A stretch of 64,000 nucleotides of DNA. It comes from JAJKIP01 sp037200685. Lineage in GTDB: Bacteria > Bacteroidota > Bacteroidia > Chitinophagales > Chitinophagaceae. Location: positions 124,001 through 188,000 of the forward strand of contig JBBCIG010000002.1 of assembly GCA_037200685.1 (NCBI GenBank), given 5' to 3'. A program made the position numbers and the translations under genes. Below, piece by piece: positions 54,464 through 63,388 of the stretch (position 1 is its first letter; every line of letters begins with the position of its first letter). A model generated the notes under the pieces. That model saw nothing but the letters and a program-made list of their open reading frames with translations, searched no databases and was not told the DNA's origin.

Positions 54464-56927
54464 CTAAGACTTTTTACGAAGCTTATTGTAATCCAGGAAA
54501 TAAATGAACCGGATGGTGACCTCATTGCCGTGAAGTAAACCGAATGTTTGATCGAGATTGGGAAAGTATCTTTTATACTGTACGCCGTTTATTTGTTCCG
54601 ATTCATCGTCGCCCAGCCAGTTTTTATAGCCGAGAATGATGCGGCTTCCGTATTGGAAATCCCATGTTAAGAATGCATCTACATTGAAATAGTTGACATT
54701 GATGTTAAGGTTGGAAGGCGTCGCTGATACAGGTAATCCTTTATCATCGAGGAAAGCAATTCTTTTCACAGGTACGTGGCTCCAGTAATGCCTTGCACGA
54801 AACGTAAGGTTGATCCGGGATGTAAAATTATAGGTGCCGGAAAATATAGAGGTAACATCTTTCAGGTCAACAAAAGCGATTTTTGGCTGGCTTGCGGTGC
54901 TTCTTCCTGCGGAAATGATATAATCCGTTTCAGCTTCGTAACGATGCGAAAGCTCCAGTGTAAACTTATTGCTGAAACGATAACGCAAACCGGCTTCGAT
55001 AATGGAATAATCCTTTTCAGGATTTTTAAAAAAATCAGCGATGAGAAAATCATAGCTGAATAATAATCTCTTCCTGCTATCCGTATTGCCGGATAAATTC
55101 ACCGAACCATATTGAGGACGTCTTGCATACTTATCTAACGGTTTTCCTAATACAAAATAATCATGCTGATCGGGTAAATAAGCCAGCGCCAGCGACACAT
55201 CCCAAAAGTTTTTTAATAGCCATGTACCACGCAGCTCGGTTTGCATAAGATTAAACCGGCCGGGTTTATAAATGTGATAGTATTGAACATTCAACTCGTA
55301 GCGGTAATTCAAAAAACTTTTCGTTGGTGTGAACTGGTTGTAACTGAAAGAACCCGTATTCACATTTTGATTGGCTGTTTGTAAATAGCCCAGGTCAGTA
55401 GGATCATAATTTTCAGAGCGGATAACATTCTGAACATAATACTGGATCTTACCGCTCACCTTTTCCGAAACGCAAAGATGTGTTGTAGCCGCCGTAAGAG
55501 TTTGTTGTAAACACTTTACTGTAATGCGTATATCCGCGGAGATTATAGACATTGTCTTTACCATAGATGCTAAAATCAAGTCCTGTTACGTTAGCATCCC
55601 GTGCATCACCATTTCTTATCACGTTTGTGTTTGTAAAAGTCAGGTAAGAACGTCCTTTGAAAGCCTGGTCAAGAACAATGATATTATAATTAGCTAAAGG
55701 ATCAGTTTGAATTTTTGTTCGCTGGTGACTTGTCCTGTCTTCGATAGTCGCATACATCGGTGCGCTGATGGCATTCAAAATTCCTATCCCCAGTTTTTTT
55801 GGTGTCCGGCCTGAAAATTTGATCGCATTATATAATTGTGCCTTTGCCGGGTTTTTAATTATTTCAATATTAGGATCTGCATCCGCCATAGCCTCCACAT
55901 CATCATACCCGGAAGGGGCCGCCCCTATCCTGCGGGAATAAAACAATCCTGCTTTATTAAAAATCTCGGTGCCTTCACTAAAAAATGGACGGTAATCATC
56001 AAACTTCACTTCGTAAGGTGTGAGGTTGTTCACCACATTATCAGAAATCACCTGGCCGAAATCAGGAATTAATGTAGCATCCAATGTAAAGCTTTCATTG
56101 ATACCATATTTTACATCCATACCCCCGCTGCCCAATACCCTGTTTTTAAGTTCGCCACGTTCCGGCGTGCTGCGCAAACCAGTAGATACATAAGGGGAAA
56201 AACTTAAGCGCAATGGCGGGCGGATATCCGTCAAATCTTTAAGTTCCCCAAACTGGTTTACAAAACCATTCTCTTTTGGATCGACAGGAGTCCAGAAAGT
56301 AATTTCATTGTTTCTTCTTACGGAACGCAGAAACTGGATACCCCAATCCTGCATTTTGTCTTTTGCAAAGCGGAGCGCCAGGTAAGGTATTTTCATTTCC
56401 ACCACCCAACCATCCGCCATCATCCCGACTTTACTATCCCAGACAGCATCCCAGTTTTTATCACCATATACACCGGGATCTAATGTTTGATTAGGAGCCA
56501 AGCGTGCATCTGATTGCACATTGGAAGAAGTAACAAGAAACTGAAACCCATTCTGGTGATCATGATAAGTATCAAAGAAGACAGAAAAATAATCAAGGTC
56601 TTTTTGCTGTTCATCATCACGGGCCGTAATCTGTTTGCGGATCAAAGCGGGATCATCATATAAATAAGCGCCGATGTAAATAGCGGAATTATCATAAGCG
56701 ATCTTTACCACTGTGCGCTGAGAAGAACGCAAACCGTAGGTAGGAAAATTTTGAATAAAGTCGGTGGCGATAGCTGTCGTTTCATTCCAAACGGCATCAT
56801 CCAGGTTCCCGTCAATAACAGGAGGCTTGGGAGTTTTTACCGCTTGCAATGTTTTTACCTGGGAAAATAAAGACACACAAACGAGTAATAAGAAGAAGCA
56901 TAAGCAGGTGCACCGTCTCAAGAGCAT
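54464..56927 (-). CDS. DUF5916 protein with CBM9-like domain and outer-membrane barrel, one frameshift
   Basis: Joined frames (55449-56927 and 54464-55579) give about 820 residues. A signal peptide (CFFLLLVCVSLFS) is followed by a CBM9-like domain (PPVIDGNLDDAVWNE, YDNSAIYIGAYLYDD) and then DUF5916 with many beta-barrel-like strands to the C-terminal (RFIYFLDYN). Probably an outer-membrane protein handling glycans or other ligands; exact role unknown. The break near 55459 is one extra A in an A4 run within LRFGK, which looks like a miscall. Confidence 0.82.
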
Positions 56928-57023
56928 AGAATAACGTCCAGGCTACAAATATAGAAGACAAGCGTGAAGGGAAAAAGGATGCCTGAGAATAGTTTTCGCA
57001 GCCGGCTTACAGTAAAAATAATT

Positions 57024-57773
57024 CTAATTCATTTTTTTCCGCAGGGTACTTACCTGGTCCTGCAGGTCACTGACAATATTTGTAAGCTGTCCCATATCCC
57101 AACGCTGTTGCTGGTTGGCTTTTGAAAGCACCATCTGCGCCTGCCACATTTCCAGTACATCTTCCGAGTTGACGGTATAAGGATGGTAAACCGGGTTATC
57201 ACTGACTAATGTCAACTTATTTTTTGCACGGCCATTTTTTTGCACCCGTTTGTAAACAATTCCCTCATGGCGTGACACCACAATGCAAGCTGTATTATTT
57301 TTTACTTCTTCGAGATTGTCCACCTTCGCTCCAACAATAACAGAACCGCTGGGCGTGGGCAACATAGAGTCACCAATTATTTCAAAAGCACGGTAATTGC
57401 CACCTGCGAGCATGGGCAATGTAAACGTGTTGAGTTCATCCACAAATTCAGGATCGGCGTAACCGGCGAGATAACCGGCAGCAGCTTTCACCGGCACAAA
57501 AGGAATATCACTTCTGCCGGAAGCAAGCTTCATCGCCCGCCTTCTTGCCATGTAACTGCTCTTGGTTTCGCTCAGGTCTTTGCGCAATATTTCATCCAAT
57601 GTCAATTTAAAAATATCGCAGACCACTTCGAGCACATCAATTCTTGGCTCGGCCCTTTCTTCTTCGTATGCACCGAGCAATGATCGCTTAATACGAAGTT
57701 TTTGAGCGAATTCTTCCTGTGTCCAACCCCGCAGCTTGCGGAGATATTTCAGATTTTGATTGGAGATGGCCAT
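57024..57773 (-). CDS. XRE-family regulator with S24 peptidase-like domain
   Basis: A 249-residue LexA/CI-like repressor. The N-terminal helix-turn-helix covers about 5-62 (RGWTQEEFAQKLRIKRSLLGAYE). A possible self-cleavage Ala-Gly lies in KAAAGYLAGY. The S24 Ser-Lys dyad lies in IIGDSMLPTPSGS and IVYKRVQ. The last 25 residues form a coiled coil. Phage-type repressors have this layout, but no phage genes are adjacent, so it may be a chromosomal stress regulator. It is monocistronic, with a gap to surE on the far side. Confidence 0.88.
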   Translation of the reverse strand: MAISNQNLKYLRKLRGWTQEEFAQKLRIKRSLLGAYEEERAEPRIDVLEVVCDIFKLTLDEILRKDLSETKSSYMARRRAMKLASGRSDIPFVPVKAAAGYLAGYADPEFVDELNTFTLPMLAGGNYRAFEIIGDSMLPTPSGSVIVGAKVDNLEEVKNNTACIVVSRHEGIVYKRVQKNGRAKNKLTLVSDNPVYHPYTVNSEDVLEMWQAQMVLSKANQQQRWDMGQLTNIVSDLQDQVSTLRKKMN

Positions 57774-57939
57774 TTTAAACTAATTGATTTAGCTGCAAAA
57801 TACTAATTATTTTATCATTTTAAAAAAAATTTAGTAGTTGAGAAAGCAAGTAAGAGATTTTACAAATGCCCCATCGTGTAACCTGCGAAAAGAATGAAGA
57901 GTCTTATCTATTGATAACTTAAACTATAGAAGGTTTTTG
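57774..57939. other. Intergenic stretch upstream of the XRE-S24 gene
   Basis: AT-rich sequence without a reading frame; no clear promoter or hairpin seen. It is followed by repeat C and two joined copies of repeat A up to the surE start, so the whole 583-base gap between the regulator and surE is made of repeats plus this stretch. Confidence 0.4.
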
Positions 57940-58021
57940 ATTTGGAACACGAAGGCACGGAGGCGCAAAGGATTTACAAAGAGAATGCGCCTTCGTGCCT
58001 TTGTGATTTGGTGCTCCAAAT
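57940..58021. repeat. Palindromic repeat C, copy 1
   Basis: TTTGGAACACGAAGGCACGG followed by AGGCGCAAAG, and after a 20-base centre its imperfect complement GCGCCTTCGTGCCTTTGTGA with TGGTGCTCCAAA. A related copy is at 60795-60889. Confidence 0.75.
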
Positions 58022-58052
58022 CCATACACAATGAAATGAGAAGAGTTCCGTT

Positions 58053-58250
58053 AATGCTGAGTAGAGAACAGGAAGATGAAGAGTGCGACCATTCGACTTC
58101 GCTCATGGTAAACTGGGACGCTATTGCTGAATAGCGGACAGAAAGATGAACGGAGCGTCGCAACAGACGATGATAGTAGTAATGCAGCTGGGTTAATAAT
58201 GCGCCGCCCCGATTTCATCGGGATTTCGCTTCGCTCAACAACAGCCGATG
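58053..58250 (+). repeat. Dispersed intergenic repeat A, copies 8a and 8b in tandem
   Basis: The first unit (58053-58123) carries an insert CCATTCGACTTCGCTCATGG in place of the usual core. The second (58124-58250) is the long form with GCGTCGCAACAGACGATGAT, GCAGCTGGGTTAATAATGCG, GATTTCATCGGGATTTCGCT and TCAACAACAG. The joined arrangement indicates insertion or duplication of one unit by another. Confidence 0.8.
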
Positions 58251-58356
58251 CCATGAAATACTGCAGTTGGTCACATATATATAATATCAGCATTTCAACC
58301 GATTTCAAAAATGAGGTTTGAAGCTTCAAAAAATATTACCACTTTTGCGTTTGAAT

Positions 58357-59181
58357 ATGACAACCAAAAAAGCCACTCCTAAGAAAAAAGCATCGAAAGC
58401 CGCTGTGGCCCGCGGCAGTAAACCTGTTATTCTTATTACCAATGACGACGGCATCATGGCCCCGGGGATCATGAACCTGGTGGAAGCCGTGAAGGATTTG
58501 GGTAAAGTGATCGTCGTTGCGCCGGACAAAGCTCAGTCGGGAATGGGGCACGCCATTACGATCGGCCAGCCGCTGCGTTTGCATAAAGTAAATGTGTTTG
58601 GGGATATAGAAGCATGGTCTTGCACCGGCACGCCGGTTGACTGTGTGAAACTCGCCGTTGATAAAGTGCTGCACCGCAAACCAGACCTTTGCCTCAGTGG
58701 CATTAACCACGGCGCTAATCATAGTATCAACGTGATTTATTCCGGCACCATGTCGGCTGCTGTGGAAGCTGCTATTGAAAGTATTCCTTCCGCAGGATTT
58801 TCATTGCTGGATTATAGCATCGAAGCGGATTTTTCCGGGTCACGGAAATATGTAAAGATGATCGTGGAAAAAATGCTGGCGACCAAAATGGAAAAGCATA
58901 CCGTATTAAATGTAAATATTCCACCGTTGCCGCCCAACCTGCTAAAAGGTTTTAAACTTTGCAGGCAAGCCTATGCGAAATACGAAGAAGATTTTTTGGA
59001 AAGACAAGACCCGCATGGCCGCCGTTATTATTGGCTGACGGGAGAATTTGTAAACTTTGATAAAGGAAAAGATACCGATGTGTGGGCTTTGAAGAATGGT
59101 TTTGTAAGCATCGTGCCGGTTCAATTTGATTTGACGCACTATGCACAAAAAGCGAAACTTGAAAAACTCTGGAAAAAATGA
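58357..59181 (+). CDS. surE: 5'/3'-nucleotidase SurE
   Basis: SurE is a survival-associated nucleotidase acting on 5'- and 3'-nucleoside monophosphates. The metal-binding ITNDDGIMAPGI, and SGINHGANHS with YSGTMSAAVEAAI are diagnostic. ATG at 58357 gives a lysine-rich N-terminal extension (TTKKATPKKKASKAAVARG) before the core, about 274 residues in all. The next small gene overlaps its end by 41 bases. Confidence 0.94.
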   Translation: MTTKKATPKKKASKAAVARGSKPVILITNDDGIMAPGIMNLVEAVKDLGKVIVVAPDKAQSGMGHAITIGQPLRLHKVNVFGDIEAWSCTGTPVDCVKLAVDKVLHRKPDLCLSGINHGANHSINVIYSGTMSAAVEAAIESIPSAGFSLLDYSIEADFSGSRKYVKMIVEKMLATKMEKHTVLNVNIPPLPPNLLKGFKLCRQAYAKYEEDFLERQDPHGRRYYWLTGEFVNFDKGKDTDVWALKNGFVSIVPVQFDLTHYAQKAKLEKLWKK

Positions 59182-59473
59182 TCTTAAAAAAGATGATCTT
59201 AGATTGGGATTAGTGCTTGGTATTCTCGGGCCGGTAGTCGGTCTTGTAGTGATCTATTTTATAAAATTTCCTTCTTACAGTTTTGAAGAATTCCTGGATG
59301 AATTTATACATAACAATAAATTAATTACCTCCATCGGTGCGCTGTCTTTACTGGCGAACGTTATTTTCTTCACCATATATATTAATACGCACCGTGATAA
59401 AACCGCCAAAGGCATTTTCCTCGTTACGCTTATTTATGGTATTGGTATTTTAGCGTTGAAGCTGTTGAATTAA
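59141..59473 (+). CDS. Small membrane protein of unknown function
   Basis: A 110-residue protein with a charged, Lys-rich N-terminus and three predicted membrane helices (LGLVLGILGPVVGLVVIYF, LITSIGALSLLANVIFFTIY, GIFLVTLIYGIGILALKLL). It begins inside the end of surE, so it may be translated by coupling. In Bacteroidota such a gene is often seen between surE and lpxB. Family not recognised. Confidence 0.75.
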   Translation: MHKKRNLKNSGKNDLKKDDLRLGLVLGILGPVVGLVVIYFIKFPSYSFEEFLDEFIHNNKLITSIGALSLLANVIFFTIYINTHRDKTAKGIFLVTLIYGIGILALKLLN

Positions 59474-59494
59474 GAATTATTTTTTTGAGCCCCG

Positions 59495-59530
59495 CTGTAG
59501 TTTTTCATGGCATCGTCTGTTGCGACGCTC
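59495..59530 (-). repeat. Repeat A, copy 9, left part (interrupted by the IS)
   Basis: Contains CATCGTCTGTTGCGACGCTC, the reverse of the repeat A core, and stops exactly where the IS begins. Its continuation (CTCCGTTCATC, then CTGTTCTTTACTCAGC) starts after the other IS end at 60668. Confidence 0.75.
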
Positions 59531-59580
59531 CTGTAAATGTTTAATAATTCGTGGACAAGATTAAATTCTTTAGTTCACCA

Positions 59581-59623
59581 GGTGGCCATGCGGCGCTCCT
59601 TCAAAAAGCATAGCATGGCCACC
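59581..59623. repeat. Perfect inverted repeat in the left end of the IS
   Basis: GGTGGCCATGC (59581-59591) and GCATGGCCACC (59613-59623) form an 11-bp perfect stem with a 21-base loop, 9 bases before the transposase stop. No T tract follows on the minus strand, so it is not a classic terminator; it may shield the transposase from read-through transcription or act as a transposase site. Confidence 0.7.
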
Positions 59624-59631
59624 GGTAAAAT

Positions 59632-60611
59632 TTAAGCACTCCTATTTATCATTTCTATCGGCTTTTTCCCTTCAATGCCCTGATGGGGCCGATGTTCATT
59701 GTAATAAAAGTTATACTTCAATATTTCTTCCTTTAATTCTTCTTTTGAATCAAAGTCTGTATCCATTATCAGATCTTCTTCCATGGTACGCCAGAACCGT
59801 TCTATTTTTCCGTTTGTTTGAGGTCTGTAAAACTGAGTATAGCGATGTTTTACTCCCATCTCTATCAACATTCTTTCAAATGCATGTTTTTGTTTGTGTT
59901 TCAAATTTGAACCGCCAAACTCTTTTCCGTTATCGGTCAATACTTCTTCAAACTGAATATTGTAAAGCTTCTTTAATTCCATAAAACAACGCATCACTGA
60001 AAACATAACGCTAAGGCTGTCTGCCTGTTCTAAAAGCTCAGCCCAGGCTAATCTTGAATAATCATCCAGCACAGCAACTACATACAGTTTCTGTACTTCT
60101 CCACGGATAACATACTTACTGAGATGATGAGTATCTATATGACCCAATTGACCCATACGCTCCTTAATGATCTTTCTTTTTTCTTCTTTTCCCGGTTTTT
60201 TAAACGGTTTAAACCATGACGTCTAAGAACATTGTACACCCCCGATGCACTGATCGCTTTACCGCCTTTTTCAAGGTTTAACATCTGGGAGATCTCATAA
60301 CGGTTATTTCCCTTGCTTCGATATTCAAGTATCTTGTGTTCCAGATCAATGTCCGTACGACGTGTGTTGTAACGGGGACCCCGCTTTTGCGGAAGAATTG
60401 CTGTCTCTTTGTTCTCCGAGCTTTTATACCGGCCATATACTTTATGAAAAAGCCGCTTATCTATGTGCCGGGCTTTCCAAAAGTATTTTAGCAATTTAAA
60501 CTCAGAATGTTCCTTCCGTTTTATCTGTTCGTACTCCCAAAACAATTCCTTGAAACGCTTAATATGCTCCCGTTCTAACGTATTGTCTAAACGACTGCTT
60601 CTTCTTATCAT
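59632..60611 (-). CDS. IS481-family transposase, split by a frameshift
   Basis: The first frame (60135-60611) holds the helix-turn-helix part (NNRYEISQMLNLEKGGKAIS, SGVYNVLRRHGLNRL). The second (59632-60156) holds the rve integrase core: HIDTHHLSKYVIRG with first Asp, AVLDDYSRLAWAELL with the conserved Asp, and TQFYRPQTNGKIERFWRT with Glu, the DDE triad. The break is at a poly-A/G stretch about 60180; one base is missing from a run. Because IS481 transposases are normally one frame, this is likely an indel rather than programmed shifting, and the element may be inactive or misread. Confidence 0.88.
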
Positions 60612-60667
60612 ACCGAAATTAGCTTTTCGTTACTAATTCCTGTCTACGAATTACTAAACACATACAG

Positions 60668-60775
60668 CTCCGTTCATCTTCTGTTCTTTACTCAGCAATT
60701 GCGTCGCAGTTTACCATGAGCGAAGTCGAATGGTCGCACTCTTCAACTTTCTGTTCTTTACTCAGCATTTGAATA
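60668..60775 (-). repeat. Repeat A, copy 9, right part, plus a second adjoining unit
   Basis: Starts with CTCCGTTCATCTTCTGTTCT, the continuation of the left part at 59495, then a second unit with CCATGAGCGAAGTCGAATGG (the insert also in copy 8a) and TTTCTGTTCTTTACTCAGCA. The 375-base gap to lpxB is filled by this, repeat C and a syllable array. Confidence 0.75.
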
Positions 60776-60794
60776 TTTTCTTTATTTATTAGAC

Positions 60795-60889
60795 TGGATT
60801 TGGAACACCAGGGCGCAAAGGCACGAAGGGGCAAAGATTTTTATATTTCTTCTTAGCGCCTTTGTGTCACCGTGCCTTCGTGTTCCAAA
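60795..60889. repeat. Palindromic repeat C, copy 2
   Basis: GGATTTGGAACACCAGGGCG then CAAAGGCACGAAG, and after an AT-rich centre AGCGCCTTTGTGTCACCGTG and CCTTCGTGTTCCAAA. The outer arms match copy 1 at 57.94 kb. Confidence 0.75.
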
Positions 60890-60933
60890 ATAAAATCACT
60901 TATTGTTCAAACCTTAATTGAATCACGAATTAT

Positions 60934-61017
60934 TTTTTGTTGCCCCTTGCATTCGCCCCACTCACCTCTTACCATTCACCACTTGCCTATTGCTCATTGC
61001 CAATTGCCTATTGAAGT
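60934..61017 (+). repeat. Syllable array upstream of lpxB
   Basis: Units such as CCCCTTG, CACCTCTTACC, CCACTTGCC, TATTGCTCATTGCC and AATTGCCTATTG run up to the lpxB start. The same units are found in the coding strand of lpxB itself (61.56 kb) as the complement. Confidence 0.75.
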
Positions 61018-61042
61018 GTCTTTTCACTATTTTGCACCTGCA

Positions 61043-62195
61043 ATGAAGTATTATATCATAGCCGGTGAAGCTTCGGGTGACTTGCACGGCAGCAATCTCA
61101 TCAAAGAAATAAAAAAGCTGGATGCTTCGGCAACGATACGTTGCTGGGGCGGCGATAAAATGCAGGCAGCCGGTGGCGAACTGGTGAAGCATTACCGTGA
61201 TCTCGCCTTTATGGGTTTTACCGAAGTGTTGATGAACCTGCGCACTATTTTCCGCAATTTGAAATTTTGCAAAGAAGATATACTGGCTTTTAAGCCGGAT
61301 GCATTGATATTAATTGATTATCCTGGTTTCAATTTACGCATCACCAAATGGGCGAAGCAACAGGAATTACTTACATCATCCGGCGTAAAAGTTATTTATT
61401 ATATCAGTCCGCAGGTATGGGCCTGGAAAGAGAACCGTGTGAAACAAATGAAGCAAACCATCGACAAGATGCTGGTGATCCTTCCTTTGAAAAAGATTAT
61501 TTCAAAAATAAATGGAATTGGGAAGTGGAATATGTGGGGCATCCGTTGGTGGAGGTGATCGATGAGCAATTGGCAAAGGGCAAGGGGCAACAGGCAACAG
61601 GCAATAGGCAATCGCTTTCCGATAAACCCGTCATTGCACTATTGCCCGGAAGCCGTAAGCAGGAGATATTGAAAAAGCTTCCCATCATGCTGGAAGTAAG
61701 TAAATCATTTTTGAATTATCAGTTTATTGTGGCCAAAGCGCCGGGAGTGGAAGATGCTTTTTATAATGATTTGCTGAAAGATTATTCCAATGTATCCTAT
61801 GTTTCTAATCAAACGTATAATTTATTACTCCAGGCAAAGCCGCACTGGTGACATCCGGAACGGCTACATTAGAAACAGCATTGTTTGGTGTACCGGAAGT
61901 TGTTTGTTATAAAGGCTCGGCCATTTCTTACCAGATCGCCAAACGGGTGATCAAGGTAAAATATATTTCACTCGTGAATTTGATCATGGATAAACTGGTG
62001 GTGAAAGAATTGATACAGGATAAACTGACTCCGGAAAATCTTCAACACGAATTACACGAATTGCTCACGAATGAGCAGCGCATTGCTGAATTGAAAAATG
62101 ATTATGCTGCATTAAAAGAATTATTGAGTAAAGGAGGGAATGCGTCGGCGAAAGCGGCGGGATCGATCGTTCATTTTCTTAGCGCAGCAACTTAA
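61043..62195 (+). CDS. lpxB: Lipid-A-disaccharide synthase, two frameshifts
   Basis: LpxB joins UDP-diacylglucosamine and lipid X in lipid A synthesis at the inner membrane. MKYYIIAGEASGDLHGSNLI at 61043 is the family start, then GFTEVL, YYISPQVWAWKE, VGHPLVEV, LLPGSRKQEI and VTSGTATLETAL in the joined product. Breaks: a missing T near 61491 (PLKKI should be PFEKD) and a missing base near 61836 in QAKAALVTSG. As the gene is essential in most Gram-negatives, these are probably read errors. A syllable array adds about 12 residues before KPVIALLPGSR. Confidence 0.93.
61563..61612 (+). repeat. Syllable repeat inside lpxB
   Basis: GCAATTGGCAAAGGGCAAGG, then GGCAACAGGCAACAGGCAAT and AGGCAATC: 7-8 base units in the coding strand, giving the Gln/Gly/Ala-rich stretch LAKGKGQQATGNRQ between two conserved blocks. 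Confidence 0.8.
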
Positions 62196-62339
62196 TCGCA
62201 AGAATAATAAGGCAAAGAATGAAAATTAAAATGCTGATGCGGTTAATGTTGTGCATGTAACCGATCCACTTCTCTTTGGGCGGTTTGGATCTTTTTTCCT
62301 CAGGAAGAGATACTCGCCCAGTTGTTTAAAAACTCCCAT
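62179..62339 (-). CDS. Small membrane protein (DUF6728-like), one frameshift
   Basis: From ATG at 62339 the frame reads MGVFKQLGEYLFLRKKDPNR. After a one-base deletion in CCCAAAG (about 62280) it continues KEKWIGYMHNINRIS and a hydrophobic helix ILIFILCLIILAIKLL, ending at the TAA 62179-62181. The joined 53-residue product resembles small Bacteroidota membrane proteins I recall as DUF6728. It overlaps the 3' end of lpxB on the other strand by 17 bases. Function unknown. Confidence 0.6.
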
Positions 62340-62387
62340 ACGTATGCAAAGATAAGCGGGGAAGCATGACAGCATATTTCTACCTGC

Positions 62388-62585
62388 TTACTTTATTTTT
62401 TCAAATTCGTAATTCCCTTTAATCTGCTGGTTTAAGAAAGTTCCTTTTGAAGAAGCGGCTTTCATTTCTTTATAAATTTTCTCCGGCACATCTTTATAAT
62501 CATATACCATTCCTGAGACGAAGATGACACGTAAGGTGCTGGTCGCAGGATCATACTTTATAGCTGCAACAACCGAGGAAGGCAT
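62388..62585 (-). CDS. KTSC-domain protein
   Basis: A 65-residue KTSC domain: MPSSVVAAIKYDPATSTLRV, IFVSGMVYDYKDVPEKIYKE and SKGTFLNQQIKGNYEF. The ATG at 62585 fits the family length; an in-frame ATG 25 codons upstream would read through a stretch with CCACGAAGGAGGCCACC repeats and is rejected. The biochemical role of KTSC is not established, although it occurs beside lysyl-tRNA synthetases and in phage genes. Confidence 0.85.
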   Translation of the reverse strand: MPSSVVAAIKYDPATSTLRVIFVSGMVYDYKDVPEKIYKEMKAASSKGTFLNQQIKGNYEFEKIK

Positions 62586-62832
62586 GGTTTTTTTTATTTT
62601 ACATACAAAATGATGCCACGAAGGAGGCCACCACGAAGCAGACAAATCCTCCAATTCCACATTCTTCAGATAACAGGAAATTGTTTTCCCAAGCTGTTAT
62701 TGACCTACTTTCCTTTCTGCCATACTATTTCTATATAATAAAAAATAGTAAAGAAGTTTGAGACTATATTTGAACAAAAACATCAAAGAACCGATAGCCC
62801 GTATTTATTAAGACCCGATTAAAAATTACTGA

Positions 62833-63258
62833 ATGCCCGAAAATTTCCTCGTCGTAAAAAAATCCAAGTTACCCAATGCAGGCAAAGGATTATTCACCAA
62901 AAAATTTATCGCAAAAGGAACGAAGATCATCGAATACAAAGGCCGCATCAGCACCTGGAAAGAAGTGGAACATCACAAAGGGGAAAACATGTACATCTTT
63001 TACGTAAAAAGAACCCATGTCATCAATGCGGAACCTTTTAAAAAAGCGCTGGCCCGCTATGCCAACGATGCGAAAGGTTTGCAAAAAGTAAAAGGCCTTT
63101 CCAACAATGCCGAATATTACATAAAAGGTTTACAGGTATTTATCAAAGCGATAAAAGATATTCCCGCCGGCAGCGAAATATTCGTGGACTACGGAAAAGA
63201 ATATTGGGACACTATAAAGTATAATAATAAACTGGACGAGAAAGAGAAGAAGAGTTGA
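62833..63258 (+). CDS. SET-domain protein-lysine methyltransferase-like
   Basis: A 141-residue single SET domain: the N-terminal LPNAGKGLFTKKFIAKGTKI with IIEYKGRIS, the LARYANDAKG and NNAEYYIKG middle, and the C-terminal EIFVDYGKEYWD, whose Asp-Tyr-Gly matches the SET DYG motif. SET enzymes use S-adenosylmethionine to methylate lysines. The usual NHS/NxxH motif is replaced by YANDA. A bacterial SET without a post-SET cysteine cluster; substrate unknown. Confidence 0.85.
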   Translation: MPENFLVVKKSKLPNAGKGLFTKKFIAKGTKIIEYKGRISTWKEVEHHKGENMYIFYVKRTHVINAEPFKKALARYANDAKGLQKVKGLSNNAEYYIKGLQVFIKAIKDIPAGSEIFVDYGKEYWDTIKYNNKLDEKEKKS

Positions 63259-63388
63259 TATTCTGTTAGCCTAATGGTATTCCCCTATTATGTTTTAATT
63301 ATCAGTTCAGTAATTTTTAATGCTGCTATTCGTTAGTAGATAGAAGCACCCCGCTTCTCAAAAAACCAGTGATCCTGTAAAATTTAAA

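Larger units (their letters stand above)
59531..60667 (-). mobile_element. IS481-like insertion sequence
   Basis: Inverted ends: CTGTAAATGTTTAATAATTC with GTGGACAAGA on the left and, as complement, CTGTATGTGTTTAGTAATTC with GTAGACAGGA on the right (60667 inward). The element is 1,137 bp and carries a two-frame DDE transposase. It splits a copy of repeat A; the flanks share CTC, consistent with a 3-base target duplication. Related IS481 elements usually duplicate more bases, so the exact junction is tentative. Confidence 0.85.

Noticed and set aside
57024..57773. Prophage remnant suggested by the XRE-S24 repressor
   Set aside because: No integrase, structural or lysis genes lie within several kilobases on either side.
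59581..59623. Terminator at the IS left end
   Set aside because: The stem is perfect but no T tract follows on the transposase strand, so it was listed as an inverted repeat only.
60135..60200. Programmed -1 frameshift in the transposase at the A-run
   Set aside because: The A6-G stretch is not in the A-AAA-AAG phase needed for canonical slippage, IS481 transposases are usually one frame, and similar indels occur all over the window.
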